Assembly: GCA_016844365.1 (NCBI GenBank)
Contig: JAENIT010000037.1
Span: forward strand, 1-6,392
DNA from: Dehalococcoidia bacterium
Lineage (GTDB): Bacteria; Chloroflexota; Dehalococcoidia; SHYD01; SHYC01
DNA: 6,392 nucleotides
Direction: 5' to 3'
Part shown: positions 1 through 5,277 of the stretch, piece after piece
How positions within the stretch are numbered: position 1 is the first letter of the stretch
How the letters are laid out: every line of letters starts with the position of its first letter
The notes under the pieces: generated by a model
The model's database searches: none
What the model was told of the DNA's origin: nothing
The model's input: only the letters and a program-made list of their open reading frames with translations
Translations under genes and position numbers: made by a program

Positions 1-677
1 AATTGGGAAATGAAAGGCCCACCGCCATGATAGGCAGGGTTACTCTTCAAAGTTACAAGCCCCAGCCGACCGCTATCAAACTGGAAGGGCCCCGTTCCCA
101 CCGGACTGGCGTTATACTCCGATTTAGCTAGCTCCCCAGGCTCGGTCCCACGAAAGATATGCTCCGGGAGTACGCCTAGCGTCGTATAGGTCAGAAAGGG
201 GGCGAAAGGCTCTTTCAAAGTAAGCCGTACTGTGCTGGGGTCGGGCGCTTCAACCGAGACGCCCTTCCAAGCTGATGCCAGTTCTGGTGGCCCTGGGAAG
301 TCTCTATGCCTCAAGAGGTTCAGAGTAAAGACGACATCTCCGGACGTAACTGGGTTCCCATCGTGCCAACGCACATCTTTTCGGAGGGAGAATGTATAAA
401 TACGGCCACCGGGGTCTACCTCCCACTTCTCCGCCAAGTCGGGCAATATCTCGCCGGCTTTGCCGAGGCGCGTCAACCCAGAAAATACAAGGGACACGAG
501 GTCTTTGTCAGCGTCGTTGAAGGTGGCCAGGAGGGGATTGATAGCGATGGGAGTTCCTGCAATAGCTTCTGTATAGACGCCTCCTGCGGCGGGAACTTCC
601 ACTGTCAATACACGATACCCGATCCCCGCAAGGAACAGGACAACTACCAACGCCAACGCTAATTTTGCTCGAAGCAT
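1..677 (-). CDS. ABC transporter family 5 substrate-binding protein (peptide/oligopeptide type), N-terminal part
   Basis: This is the N-terminal 225 residues of a periplasmic or surface-bound solute-binding protein of the SBP_bac_5 family (OppA/DppA-like), which captures peptides, nickel or other ligands for an ABC importer. It runs off the left edge, so no stop is seen. Residues 4-22 form a hydrophobic signal or membrane anchor with no lipobox cysteine. Family-typical stretches follow: GTPIAINPLL (41-50), LVFSGLTRL (about 63-71), ILPDLAEKW (77-85), the YTFSLRKDVRWHDGNPVTS segment (94-112) ending in GDVVFTLN, and SPVGTGPFQF (191-200). The ATG at 675-677 is the first possible start because an in-frame TAA lies at 681-683; AAGGG sits 6 nt upstream. 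It follows secG by 86 nt on the same strand. Full members are about 500-600 residues, so more than half is missing. The ligand cannot be told from this part, and no permease or ATPase gene is visible. Confidence 0.93.
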   Translation of the reverse strand, partial: MLRAKLALALVVVLFLAGIGYRVLTVEVPAAGGVYTEAIAGTPIAINPLLATFNDADKDLVSLVFSGLTRLGKAGEILPDLAEKWEVDPGGRIYTFSLRKDVRWHDGNPVTSGDVVFTLNLLRHRDFPGPPELASAWKGVSVEAPDPSTVRLTLKEPFAPFLTYTTLGVLPEHIFRGTEPGELAKSEYNASPVGTGPFQFDSGRLGLVTLKSNPAYHGGGPFISQ

Positions 678-763
678 CCATTACCCTTGGCCATAGAGCC
701 GTCACAGTAGTTCCCTAGAGCTGACAAAGAGGACCTATAAAGAGAGGTGCCCAACTGGAGAAG

Positions 764-985
764 CTATTTATAGAGGCGCGCCACCACCAGAGCCGTTATT
801 ACAAAAACGACTGATAACAATATGGTGGCGCGAAACAGGTGTTGTTCCAACCCACGGCGAGTCCTGTAAACCGCGGCCTGGGCTCCAAAAGCGCCGCCAA
901 ACCCTGCTCCGCGGCTCTGTAAGATTATGACCGCCACCAGCAGTGTTGCTATAACTATTTGCACTACGCTCAGTACGTCCTTCAT
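764..985 (-). CDS. secG: Preprotein translocase subunit SecG
   Basis: SecG is the small non-essential subunit of the SecYEG inner-membrane channel; it assists SecA-driven protein export. The 73-residue product has the family layout: a first membrane helix (about 4-22), a glycine-rich cytoplasmic linker (SRGAGFGGAFGAQAAVY, 24-40), a basic RTRRGLEQ segment, and a second helix (about 53-70). The length matches compact SecG proteins; longer ones carry an extra C-terminal tail. The start is supported by the canonical N-terminus. The best ribosome-binding match, GAGAGG, lies 12 nt upstream, which is rather far, so translation may be weak or coupled. The gene starts 44 nt after the yvcK-like stop and is followed by the solute-binding protein gene, itself an exported Sec substrate. 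Grouping of the two as one transcript is inferred from spacing and strand. Confidence 0.93.
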   Translation of the reverse strand: MKDVLSVVQIVIATLLVAVIILQSRGAGFGGAFGAQAAVYRTRRGLEQHLFRATILLSVVFVITALVVARLYK

Positions 986-1029
986 GCTATCGGAAGACCT
1001 CTCTTTAGCTTATGTAATTCACTCCGCGA

Positions 1030-2370
1030 CTAGCCAGCCTTCAGTTCCACAGGCTGCTCCAGCCTAACCAAATCCGACTCCCGAGAGTAGTATAGGTTAA
1101 AGATGGCGGCGCTGAGCCTCTCTGGATCGTGCCTTAGGGGAGTTTCCCGGCTAACCACATCTGCCATCACCAGCTTGACCGCCGGTGGCAACTGTCCATC
1201 ATGATAGACTGGCTCCACTGCCCATTCTTTCGGGATCCGGGCGTTAATATTACTGTTGGCAAGAACGTACTGGAACAGCCCAGGGCCTACGTGACGGATG
1301 ATCGCCTCCACATGATCGTTGACGGAGTAGAAGTCGGTTTCACCGGCCTGACTTGCCACGTTGCACACGTAGACCTTTACTGCGGTGGACCTCCTAATGG
1401 CCTGAGGAATCCCATCTACCAGAAGGTTGGGCAGTATGCTGGTGTACAGGCTCCCCGGGCCAACAACAATAAGGTCGGCCTCTTCCAAAGCCTTGACTGC
1501 CTCAGCATAAGCGGTTATCCCTTCGGGTTCCAGGTACACCTGCTTGATACCCTTACCCCTACCAGTTATCTCGGACTCGCCCCGCACCATTTCGTTATCA
1601 TCCATATGGGCGGACAGGGTGACGTTCGCCAGGGTTGAGGGCAAAATCTGGCCTTTGACCGCCAGAACCCGGCAGGACTCTTTTATGGCCTCCTCAAAGC
1701 TGCCCACGACCCCTGACATAGCCACAATAAACAGGTTTCCAAAGCTGTGCCCCTTCAGTCCTGATCCTTCGCTGAATCGGTACTGGAAAAGCCGGCTCAT
1801 AAGGGGCTCCGCATCCGCCAGAGCAGCGATACAGTTCCTGAAGTCACCTGGGGGAAGCACTCCCAGCTCCCTTCTTAATGTCCCCGAGCTACCACCGTCA
1901 TCGGCAACGGTTACGATAGCCGTTAGGTTTGAAGTGTATCCCTTGAGGCCACGCAGCAGGGTAGAGAGACCTGTGCCACCACCGATAGCTACAACCTTAG
2001 GCCCTTTATTGCGGTTGCGATGCTGGTAGATCAACTCTACAATATCTTCGTCTCGACCCTCTGGAAGGAAAGCGGAGAGCAGGGAGCGATTGAGAGCCCA
2101 GATAGCCAGACCAATAGATCCCAGGCTAGCGATGATGAACAAAGAGCCTCGCACATAGCGGGGTAGGAACTGGAGAGTCAGATACCAGACGAAGGGGGGA
2201 AAGGTAAAGGTTGTGTAAATTTCGCGAAGAATGTAGGCTACACCCAGGCTGAACAGAACAATCCCAGCCATTAGGAGAAGGAGCCACCGCTTCACCTGCA
2301 TGCCTGGATAAAACCACTTTATGAAGCTGTGACCATTTCTGTAGCTTAAAATCCGTGGCAATTTAACCAT
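1030..2370 (-). CDS. YvcK/CofD-like (GlmR-type) protein with an N-terminal membrane domain
   Basis: The 446-residue product is a member of the UPF0052/YvcK family, structurally related to CofD. In Bacillus subtilis the family protein (YvcK, GlmR) binds UDP-GlcNAc and is needed for growth on gluconeogenic carbon sources and for cell-wall precursor supply. The nucleotide-binding core starts at VVAIGGGTGLSTLLRGL (126-142) and continues with TVADDGGSSGTLR (154-166), PPGDFRNC (173-180), GHSFGNLF (207-214) and VVGPGSLYTSILPNLL (302-317). About 120 extra residues precede the core, with two likely membrane helices near 28-49 and 72-93; Firmicute YvcK lacks these. The fold resembles 2-phospho-L-lactate transferase, but the membrane extension and overall pattern favour YvcK over CofD. 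AGGA lies 5 nt before the ATG. The gene starts 36 nt after the gatB stop and is not next to rapZ or whiA, its usual Gram-positive partners. Confidence 0.92.
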   Translation of the reverse strand: MVKLPRILSYRNGHSFIKWFYPGMQVKRWLLLLMAGIVLFSLGVAYILREIYTTFTFPPFVWYLTLQFLPRYVRGSLFIIASLGSIGLAIWALNRSLLSAFLPEGRDEDIVELIYQHRNRNKGPKVVAIGGGTGLSTLLRGLKGYTSNLTAIVTVADDGGSSGTLRRELGVLPPGDFRNCIAALADAEPLMSRLFQYRFSEGSGLKGHSFGNLFIVAMSGVVGSFEEAIKESCRVLAVKGQILPSTLANVTLSAHMDDNEMVRGESEITGRGKGIKQVYLEPEGITAYAEAVKALEEADLIVVGPGSLYTSILPNLLVDGIPQAIRRSTAVKVYVCNVASQAGETDFYSVNDHVEAIIRHVGPGLFQYVLANSNINARIPKEWAVEPVYHDGQLPPAVKLVMADVVSRETPLRHDPERLSAAIFNLYYSRESDLVRLEQPVELKAG

Positions 2371-2406
2371 ATAATTCCTGTCCTCAATCCACCACTACGA
2401 AACCGG

Positions 2407-3900
2407 CTAGGTTACGAGCTTCTGCCGGAGCAGATTACCAACTATGTTCGGATTGGCTCGACCGCGAGTCTCTCTCATCACCTGGCCTACTAGGAACCCT
2501 ATAGCCTGATCCTTACCCGCCAGGTAATCGGCCACAGCCTGTGGGTTCTCAGCGATAACTCTCTCCACAGAGGCGGCCAACTCATCCACACCGCTGATCT
2601 GAGATAGCCCCTGCTCTTCCACAACCTGCGCTGCCATTTTCCCTGAGCTAAACATCACATCCAGCGCCTGCTTGGCAGCGCTACCGCTTATAGAGCCGCT
2701 ATCCAACAAGTCTAAAAGCCCAGTCAGGTGCGACGGCGTCAGATTGGATTCTTCTATCTCTATGCTGGAGGCGTTTAGCAGCCTCGATACGTCGCCCAGG
2801 AGCCAGTTGCTTACGGCTTTTGCCCTTTGCCCGGCGCCATCGCTAATGGACACTAGCCCGCTTATACTTGAGCTTCCTACCGTCACTTTTAGACATTCCT
2901 CGAAAAAATAGGCCATGGATTTCGTGCTGGTAAGAACGCCAGCATCGTACACTGGCAACCCATACTGGGACATGAAACGCTCTCGCTTAGCGTCGGGCAA
3001 CTCCGGCAGGTTGGCCCGAATCTCCTCCACAAAGGCATGACTTAGAGCCAGGGGCAGAAGGTCGGGTTCCGGGAAATACCGGTAGTCGTGGGCGAACTCC
3101 TTACTCCTTTGGGATACGGTGGTGCCCTGCTCCTCAACCCAGCCTCGGGTCTCTTGGACCACCCTCACTCCCGAGTCCCACAGAAGCCGCTGCCGCTCCA
3201 CCTCGTACTCCAGAGCCCGGTACACAGCTCTGAAACTGTTCATATTCTTCACTTCCACCTTACCCGACAATTCTGTTGAGCCGACGGGCCGCAGGCTTAT
3301 GTTGGCATCGCATCTAAAGCTGCCGTCCTCCATATTGCCGGTAGATACGCCCAGATATTGTAGGATACGCCTCAGCTTTATCAGGTACTGCCTGGCCTCC
3401 TCTGGAGCGCGTAGGTCAGGCTCCCCCACAATCTCCATGAGGGGCATTCCAGATCGGTTAACGTCAACCAGACTGTAGGATTCTCCCTCCGGGCTAGTGC
3501 GATGGATTAGCTTGGCGGTGTCCTCCTCCAGGTGAACTCTGGTAATTCCTGCTCGCTTACTCTTGCCGTCTACCTCTATGTCCATCCAACCGCCTACGCA
3601 CAGAGGAGCATCATACTGGGATATCTGGTACCCCTTCATGAGGTCAGGGTACGGGTAGTTCTTCCTATCAAACTTGCTGTATGCGGGAATATTACAGTTT
3701 AGAGCTAGGCCTATCATGATGGTCGCCCTGACAGCCTCGCGATTTATTGTGGGTAGCACGCCGGGCATCCCTAGGCACACCGGGCAGACATGGGTATTAG
3801 GGGCAGTGTCTACGTAAGCAGCACTACAGCTACAGAACATCTTGCTGTTTGTAATAGCCTGAGCATGAACCTCAAGGCCGATAACGGTCTCGTATTCCAT
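2407..3900 (-). CDS. gatB: Aspartyl/glutamyl-tRNA amidotransferase subunit B
   Basis: GatB is the tRNA-binding and kinase/transamidase subunit of GatCAB. The complex converts Glu-tRNA(Gln), and in many bacteria Asp-tRNA(Asn), to the correctly amidated form using ammonia released by GatA. The 497-residue product has the full family length. The N-terminal cradle domain carries IGLEVHAQ (7-14), paired cysteines C23/C25 and C39/C42 (FCSC and CPVC, probably zinc-binding), NYPYPDLMKGYQISQYD (81-97), HLEEDTAK (123-130), and the GatB signature DVNRSGMPLMEI (146-157). DGSFRCDAN (192-200) and KVEVKNMNSF (214-223) follow. The C-terminal YqeY-like tail ends with GFLVGQVMRETRGRANP (468-484), the conserved tRNA-contacting region. 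GAGG lies 5 nt before the ATG. No gatA or gatC is in the window, so the complex is encoded at more than one locus. The gene lies 44 nt after the HicB-like gene, with a strong hairpin in the gap. Confidence 0.97.
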   Translation of the reverse strand: MEYETVIGLEVHAQAITNSKMFCSCSAAYVDTAPNTHVCPVCLGMPGVLPTINREAVRATIMIGLALNCNIPAYSKFDRKNYPYPDLMKGYQISQYDAPLCVGGWMDIEVDGKSKRAGITRVHLEEDTAKLIHRTSPEGESYSLVDVNRSGMPLMEIVGEPDLRAPEEARQYLIKLRRILQYLGVSTGNMEDGSFRCDANISLRPVGSTELSGKVEVKNMNSFRAVYRALEYEVERQRLLWDSGVRVVQETRGWVEEQGTTVSQRSKEFAHDYRYFPEPDLLPLALSHAFVEEIRANLPELPDAKRERFMSQYGLPVYDAGVLTSTKSMAYFFEECLKVTVGSSSISGLVSISDGAGQRAKAVSNWLLGDVSRLLNASSIEIEESNLTPSHLTGLLDLLDSGSISGSAAKQALDVMFSSGKMAAQVVEEQGLSQISGVDELAASVERVIAENPQAVADYLAGKDQAIGFLVGQVMRETRGRANPNIVGNLLRQKLVT

Positions 3901-3905
3901 AGCAG

Positions 3906-3909
3906 CCTC
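3906..3909 (-). promoter_or_regulatory. gatB ribosome-binding site beside a hairpin
   Basis: GAGG in the minus sense lies 5 nt before the gatB ATG. It supports the chosen start. It lies 3 nt downstream of the base of the 13-bp hairpin, so formation of that stem could affect ribosome access. The effect is inferred, not shown. Confidence 0.65.
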
Positions 3910-3912
3910 GAT

Positions 3913-3948
3913 CTGAGTAGGGGCGAATAGCCATACGCCCCTACTCAG
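3913..3948. repeat. Perfect 13-bp inverted repeat (hairpin) between hicB-like gene and gatB
   Basis: CTGAGTAGGGGCG at 3913-3925 is exactly complementary to the sequence at 3936-3948, with a 10-nt loop (AATAGCCATA). Inside the loop two more pairs can form after one mismatch. The stem is GC-rich at its top, and in minus-strand RNA it would fold strongly. It covers the TGA stop codon of the HicB-like gene and ends just before the gatB ribosome-binding site. No run of T follows on either strand, so it is not a standard intrinsic terminator. It could be an mRNA processing or stability element, a translational coupling device for gatB, an operator for a dimeric protein, or a dispersed palindromic repeat. 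The structure is certain from the sequence; the role is unknown. Confidence 0.85.
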
Positions 3949-4151
3949 GTAACCTCTACCTCTGTGACTTCGGTTTCAGGTATTGATTCTCCATGCTTAC
4001 GCATACTGACTATATAGCCTCGAATAGCCTCTTTTATGTTAGCGATGGCCTCCTCTCTGTTTCTGCCCTGGGAGTGGCATCCGTGGAGGGCAGGACAACT
4101 GGCCACTATAAATCCGTCTTCATCTGGCTCTAAAGTAGTAGTGAATTTCAT
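3945..4151 (-). CDS. Orphan HicB-like small protein (type II antitoxin fold)
   Basis: The 68-residue product matches the short HicB/UPF0150 family: KFTTTLEPDEDGFIVASCPALHGCHSQG (N-terminal strand pair and loop; key residues E8, D10, G13, P20, G24, C25, S27, G29), then EEAIANIKEAI (33-43), the helix of the degenerate RNase H-like fold. In HicAB modules such a protein neutralises the HicA mRNA interferase. Here there is no C-terminal DNA-binding domain and no hicA: upstream is tRNA-Tyr only 22 nt away, and downstream is gatB. It is therefore a solitary HicB-like protein whose function is not established. The N-terminus fits the family exactly, so the ATG is likely right, but no Shine-Dalgarno sequence is visible before it; the upstream bases are AT-rich. 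A 10-bp palindrome, ATACATGTAT, abuts the start codon. The TGA stop lies inside a strong hairpin. Confidence 0.87.
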   Translation of the reverse strand: MKFTTTLEPDEDGFIVASCPALHGCHSQGRNREEAIANIKEAIRGYIVSMRKHGESIPETEVTEVEVT

Positions 4152-4173
4152 ACATGTATCGAATTTAAATGAC

Positions 4174-4261
4174 TGGTGGAGGGAGGAGGATTCGAACCTC
4201 CGTAGCCCGTCAGGGCGGCAGATTTACAGTCTGCTCCGATTATCCACTCTGGCACCCCTCC
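4174..4261 (-). tRNA. tRNA-Tyr (anticodon GTA)
   Basis: The minus strand folds into a class II tRNA of 88 nt including an encoded CCA. The acceptor stem GGAGGGG pairs with TCCCTCC (last pair G-T), the discriminator is A, and CCA follows at 4176-4174. The anticodon arm is GCAGA-CTGTAAA-TCTGC, giving GTA, which reads tyrosine codons. A long variable arm (GCCC-TGAC-GGGC) is present, as expected for bacterial tRNA-Tyr. The T arm is a perfect GGAGG-TTCGAAT-CCTCC. It is the second gene of a tRNA pair, 62 nt after tRNA-Thr, and the HicB-like gene starts 22 nt beyond its 3' end. Confidence 0.97.
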
Positions 4262-4323
4262 ACATGAATCTCCTAAAGCTAATGCCTAGAGGCACTCTTC
4301 AGGCACACAACGAATCACAACGC

Positions 4324-4396
4324 AGCCCCAGGGGGGATTCGAACCCGCCAACCTGCCGATTACAAATCGGCTGCGCTGCCATTGCGCCACTGGGGC
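4324..4396 (-). tRNA. tRNA-Thr (anticodon TGT)
   Basis: The minus strand gives a 73-nt class I tRNA. The acceptor stem GCCCCAG pairs fully with CTGGGGC, the D stem is GCGC/GCGC with a 7-nt loop, and the anticodon arm is GCCGA-TTTGTAA-TCGGC, giving TGT, which reads ACA and related threonine codons. The T loop is TTCGAAT. Two deviations are visible: the T stem GCGGG/CCCCC has a C-C mismatch at its second pair, and the segment between anticodon and T stems is 6 nt (AGGTTG). The discriminator is T and the next bases are GCG, so CCA is not encoded and must be added after transcription, unlike the neighbouring tRNA-Tyr. It is the first gene after the promoter at about 4441-4470. Confidence 0.93.
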
Positions 4397-4440
4397 ACAA
4401 ATGCCTTTTTCTGTAAGAACGCTCGTATCTTTGCGTTAGC

Positions 4441-4470
4441 ATTATAGCAAGGGGACAGAGTATATTACAA
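4441..4470 (-). promoter_or_regulatory. Likely promoter of the tRNA-Thr/tRNA-Tyr transcript
   Basis: In the minus sense there is a perfect -10 box TATAAT (4446-4441) preceded by TGC, which makes an extended -10 element. TTGTAA (4470-4465) lies 18 nt upstream of it and matches the -35 consensus TTGACA in four of six positions. Initiation a few bases past the -10 box would leave a leader of roughly 40 nt before tRNA-Thr. The consensus quality fits a strong, constitutive stable-RNA promoter. No terminator is evident after tRNA-Tyr, so this promoter may also feed the HicB-like gene and gatB. It is predicted by eye only. Confidence 0.7.
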
Positions 4471-4549
4471 GAAAATCCCTGATGTCTCCTCTCCAATAAA
4501 GCGTAGGAGTGACTTGATGTTAGCACGACCACAAATTTTTACATGGCTT

Positions 4550-4555
4550 AAAGGA
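4550..4555 (+). promoter_or_regulatory. Ribosome-binding site fixing the GTG start of the DedA gene
   Basis: AAAGGA lies 5 nt before GTG at 4561. An in-frame ATG at 4543 is followed two codons later by TAA (4549-4551), so it cannot start the protein. The Shine-Dalgarno match and the stop together make GTG 4561 the best start. Confidence 0.8.
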
Positions 4556-4560
4556 TCGCT

Positions 4561-5205
4561 GTGGAGGAAATAGAGCTTCGACTTCTCGAATTTATAAGGG
4601 CGACCTATAACATGCTAGGCTGGCCAGGCGTAGTGGTGCTGATGGCAATCGAGAGCGCCTCTATACCTCTTCCCAGCGAGATCATCATGCCTTTAAGCGG
4701 GTGGATGCTGATCCGGGATAAAGGGCTCTCGGCAACCTACGTATTCCTTGCGGGCTTTTATGGTGCCCTGGGCTGTACCATCGGCTCTGTGATCTCCTAC
4801 TGGATGGGCGCCTGGGGCGGACGTCCGCTGCTGGAAAAATACGGCAGGTATCTGCTCATCTCTCGAAAGGAGCTGGACGCCGCGGACCAGTGGTTCCAGA
4901 AGTATGGTGAGGCGGCGGTCTTCATAGCCCGATTGCTGCCGGTCATCCGCACCTTCATAAGCTTCCCCGCGGGGGTAGCCAGGATGCGACTAGGGCATTT
5001 TGTCGTTTATTCCTTTGTAGGCTCTTTCATTTGGTGCGTTCCTCTGGCCTATGGCGGATACCTGTTGGGAGACCATTGGGTGCAAATCCGGCATGTCATG
5101 AGGCCCTTTGATATACCAATAATCCTGGTCGTCACGGTTGCCATAGCCGTTTACATTTTTAAGCGAGTCCAGGAGCTAAGGGCTGATGCTGACGAACCAG
5201 CTTAA
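4561..5205 (+). CDS. DedA-family (VTT/SNARE-associated) membrane protein
   Basis: The 214-residue product is a polytopic inner-membrane protein of the DedA superfamily. Characterised members, such as B. subtilis UptA, recycle undecaprenyl phosphate across the membrane, and others affect proton homeostasis and antimicrobial tolerance; the substrate here is inferred. Family motifs are clear: ESASIPLPSEIIMPLSG (31-47) with E31 and E40, GALGCTIGSVISYWMG (68-83) and GGRPLLEKYGRYL (86-98). They are followed by FQKYGEAAVFIARLLPVIR (112-130) with R124, P127 and R130, and FPAGVARM (135-142). Hydrophobic segments lie near 20-50, 58-83, 118-140, 145-170 and 184-200. It starts with GTG behind a good AAAGGA site. 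It diverges from the tRNA transcript and is followed 72 nt later by the beta-propeller gene on the same strand. No clear plus-strand promoter was found in the 164-bp divergent gap. Confidence 0.93.
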   Translation: MEEIELRLLEFIRATYNMLGWPGVVVLMAIESASIPLPSEIIMPLSGWMLIRDKGLSATYVFLAGFYGALGCTIGSVISYWMGAWGGRPLLEKYGRYLLISRKELDAADQWFQKYGEAAVFIARLLPVIRTFISFPAGVARMRLGHFVVYSFVGSFIWCVPLAYGGYLLGDHWVQIRHVMRPFDIPIILVVTVAIAVYIFKRVQELRADADEPA

Positions 5206-5277
5206 AGATGCACTACGGACACCCATTGTGGGATGTAATGTATATAGTTATGTAAAGCGTTAGGTCGAGACACAGCC

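Noticed and set aside
306..662. A 118-codon plus-strand open frame at the left end
   Set aside because: It is the antisense shadow of the solute-binding protein, whose minus-strand translation matches its family throughout.
738..1007. An 11-bp inverted repeat (TAAAGAGAGGT at 738-748, complement at 997-1007) flanking secG
   Set aside because: A few 11-bp matches are expected by chance in 6.4 kb, and the copy at 997-1007 includes the secG ribosome-binding site, where purine-rich sequence is expected.
4273..4310. Short palindrome TGCCTAGAGGCA and repeated GTGCCT between the two tRNAs
   Set aside because: The stem is 5 bp with a 2-nt loop and no T-run; it is too weak to call a terminator or processing site.
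4391..4410. GGCA-CAAA-TGCC followed by five T on the plus strand, resembling a terminator
   Set aside because: The stem is only 4 bp, it overlaps the 5' end of tRNA-Thr, and no plus-strand gene lies to its left.
4036..4416. A 126-codon plus-strand open frame spanning the HicB-like gene and both tRNAs
   Set aside because: It is antisense to three well-supported genes and its translation contains tRNA-derived sequence.
4299..4532. A 77-codon minus-strand open frame across tRNA-Thr and its promoter
   Set aside because: It overlaps a clear tRNA in the same orientation, has no recognisable family features and no good ribosome-binding site.
5226..5248. A TATAGT/TATATA stretch in the DedA-propeller gap as a promoter
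   Set aside because: No -35 box lies at an acceptable distance; the nearest TTGTGG is only 11 nt away.
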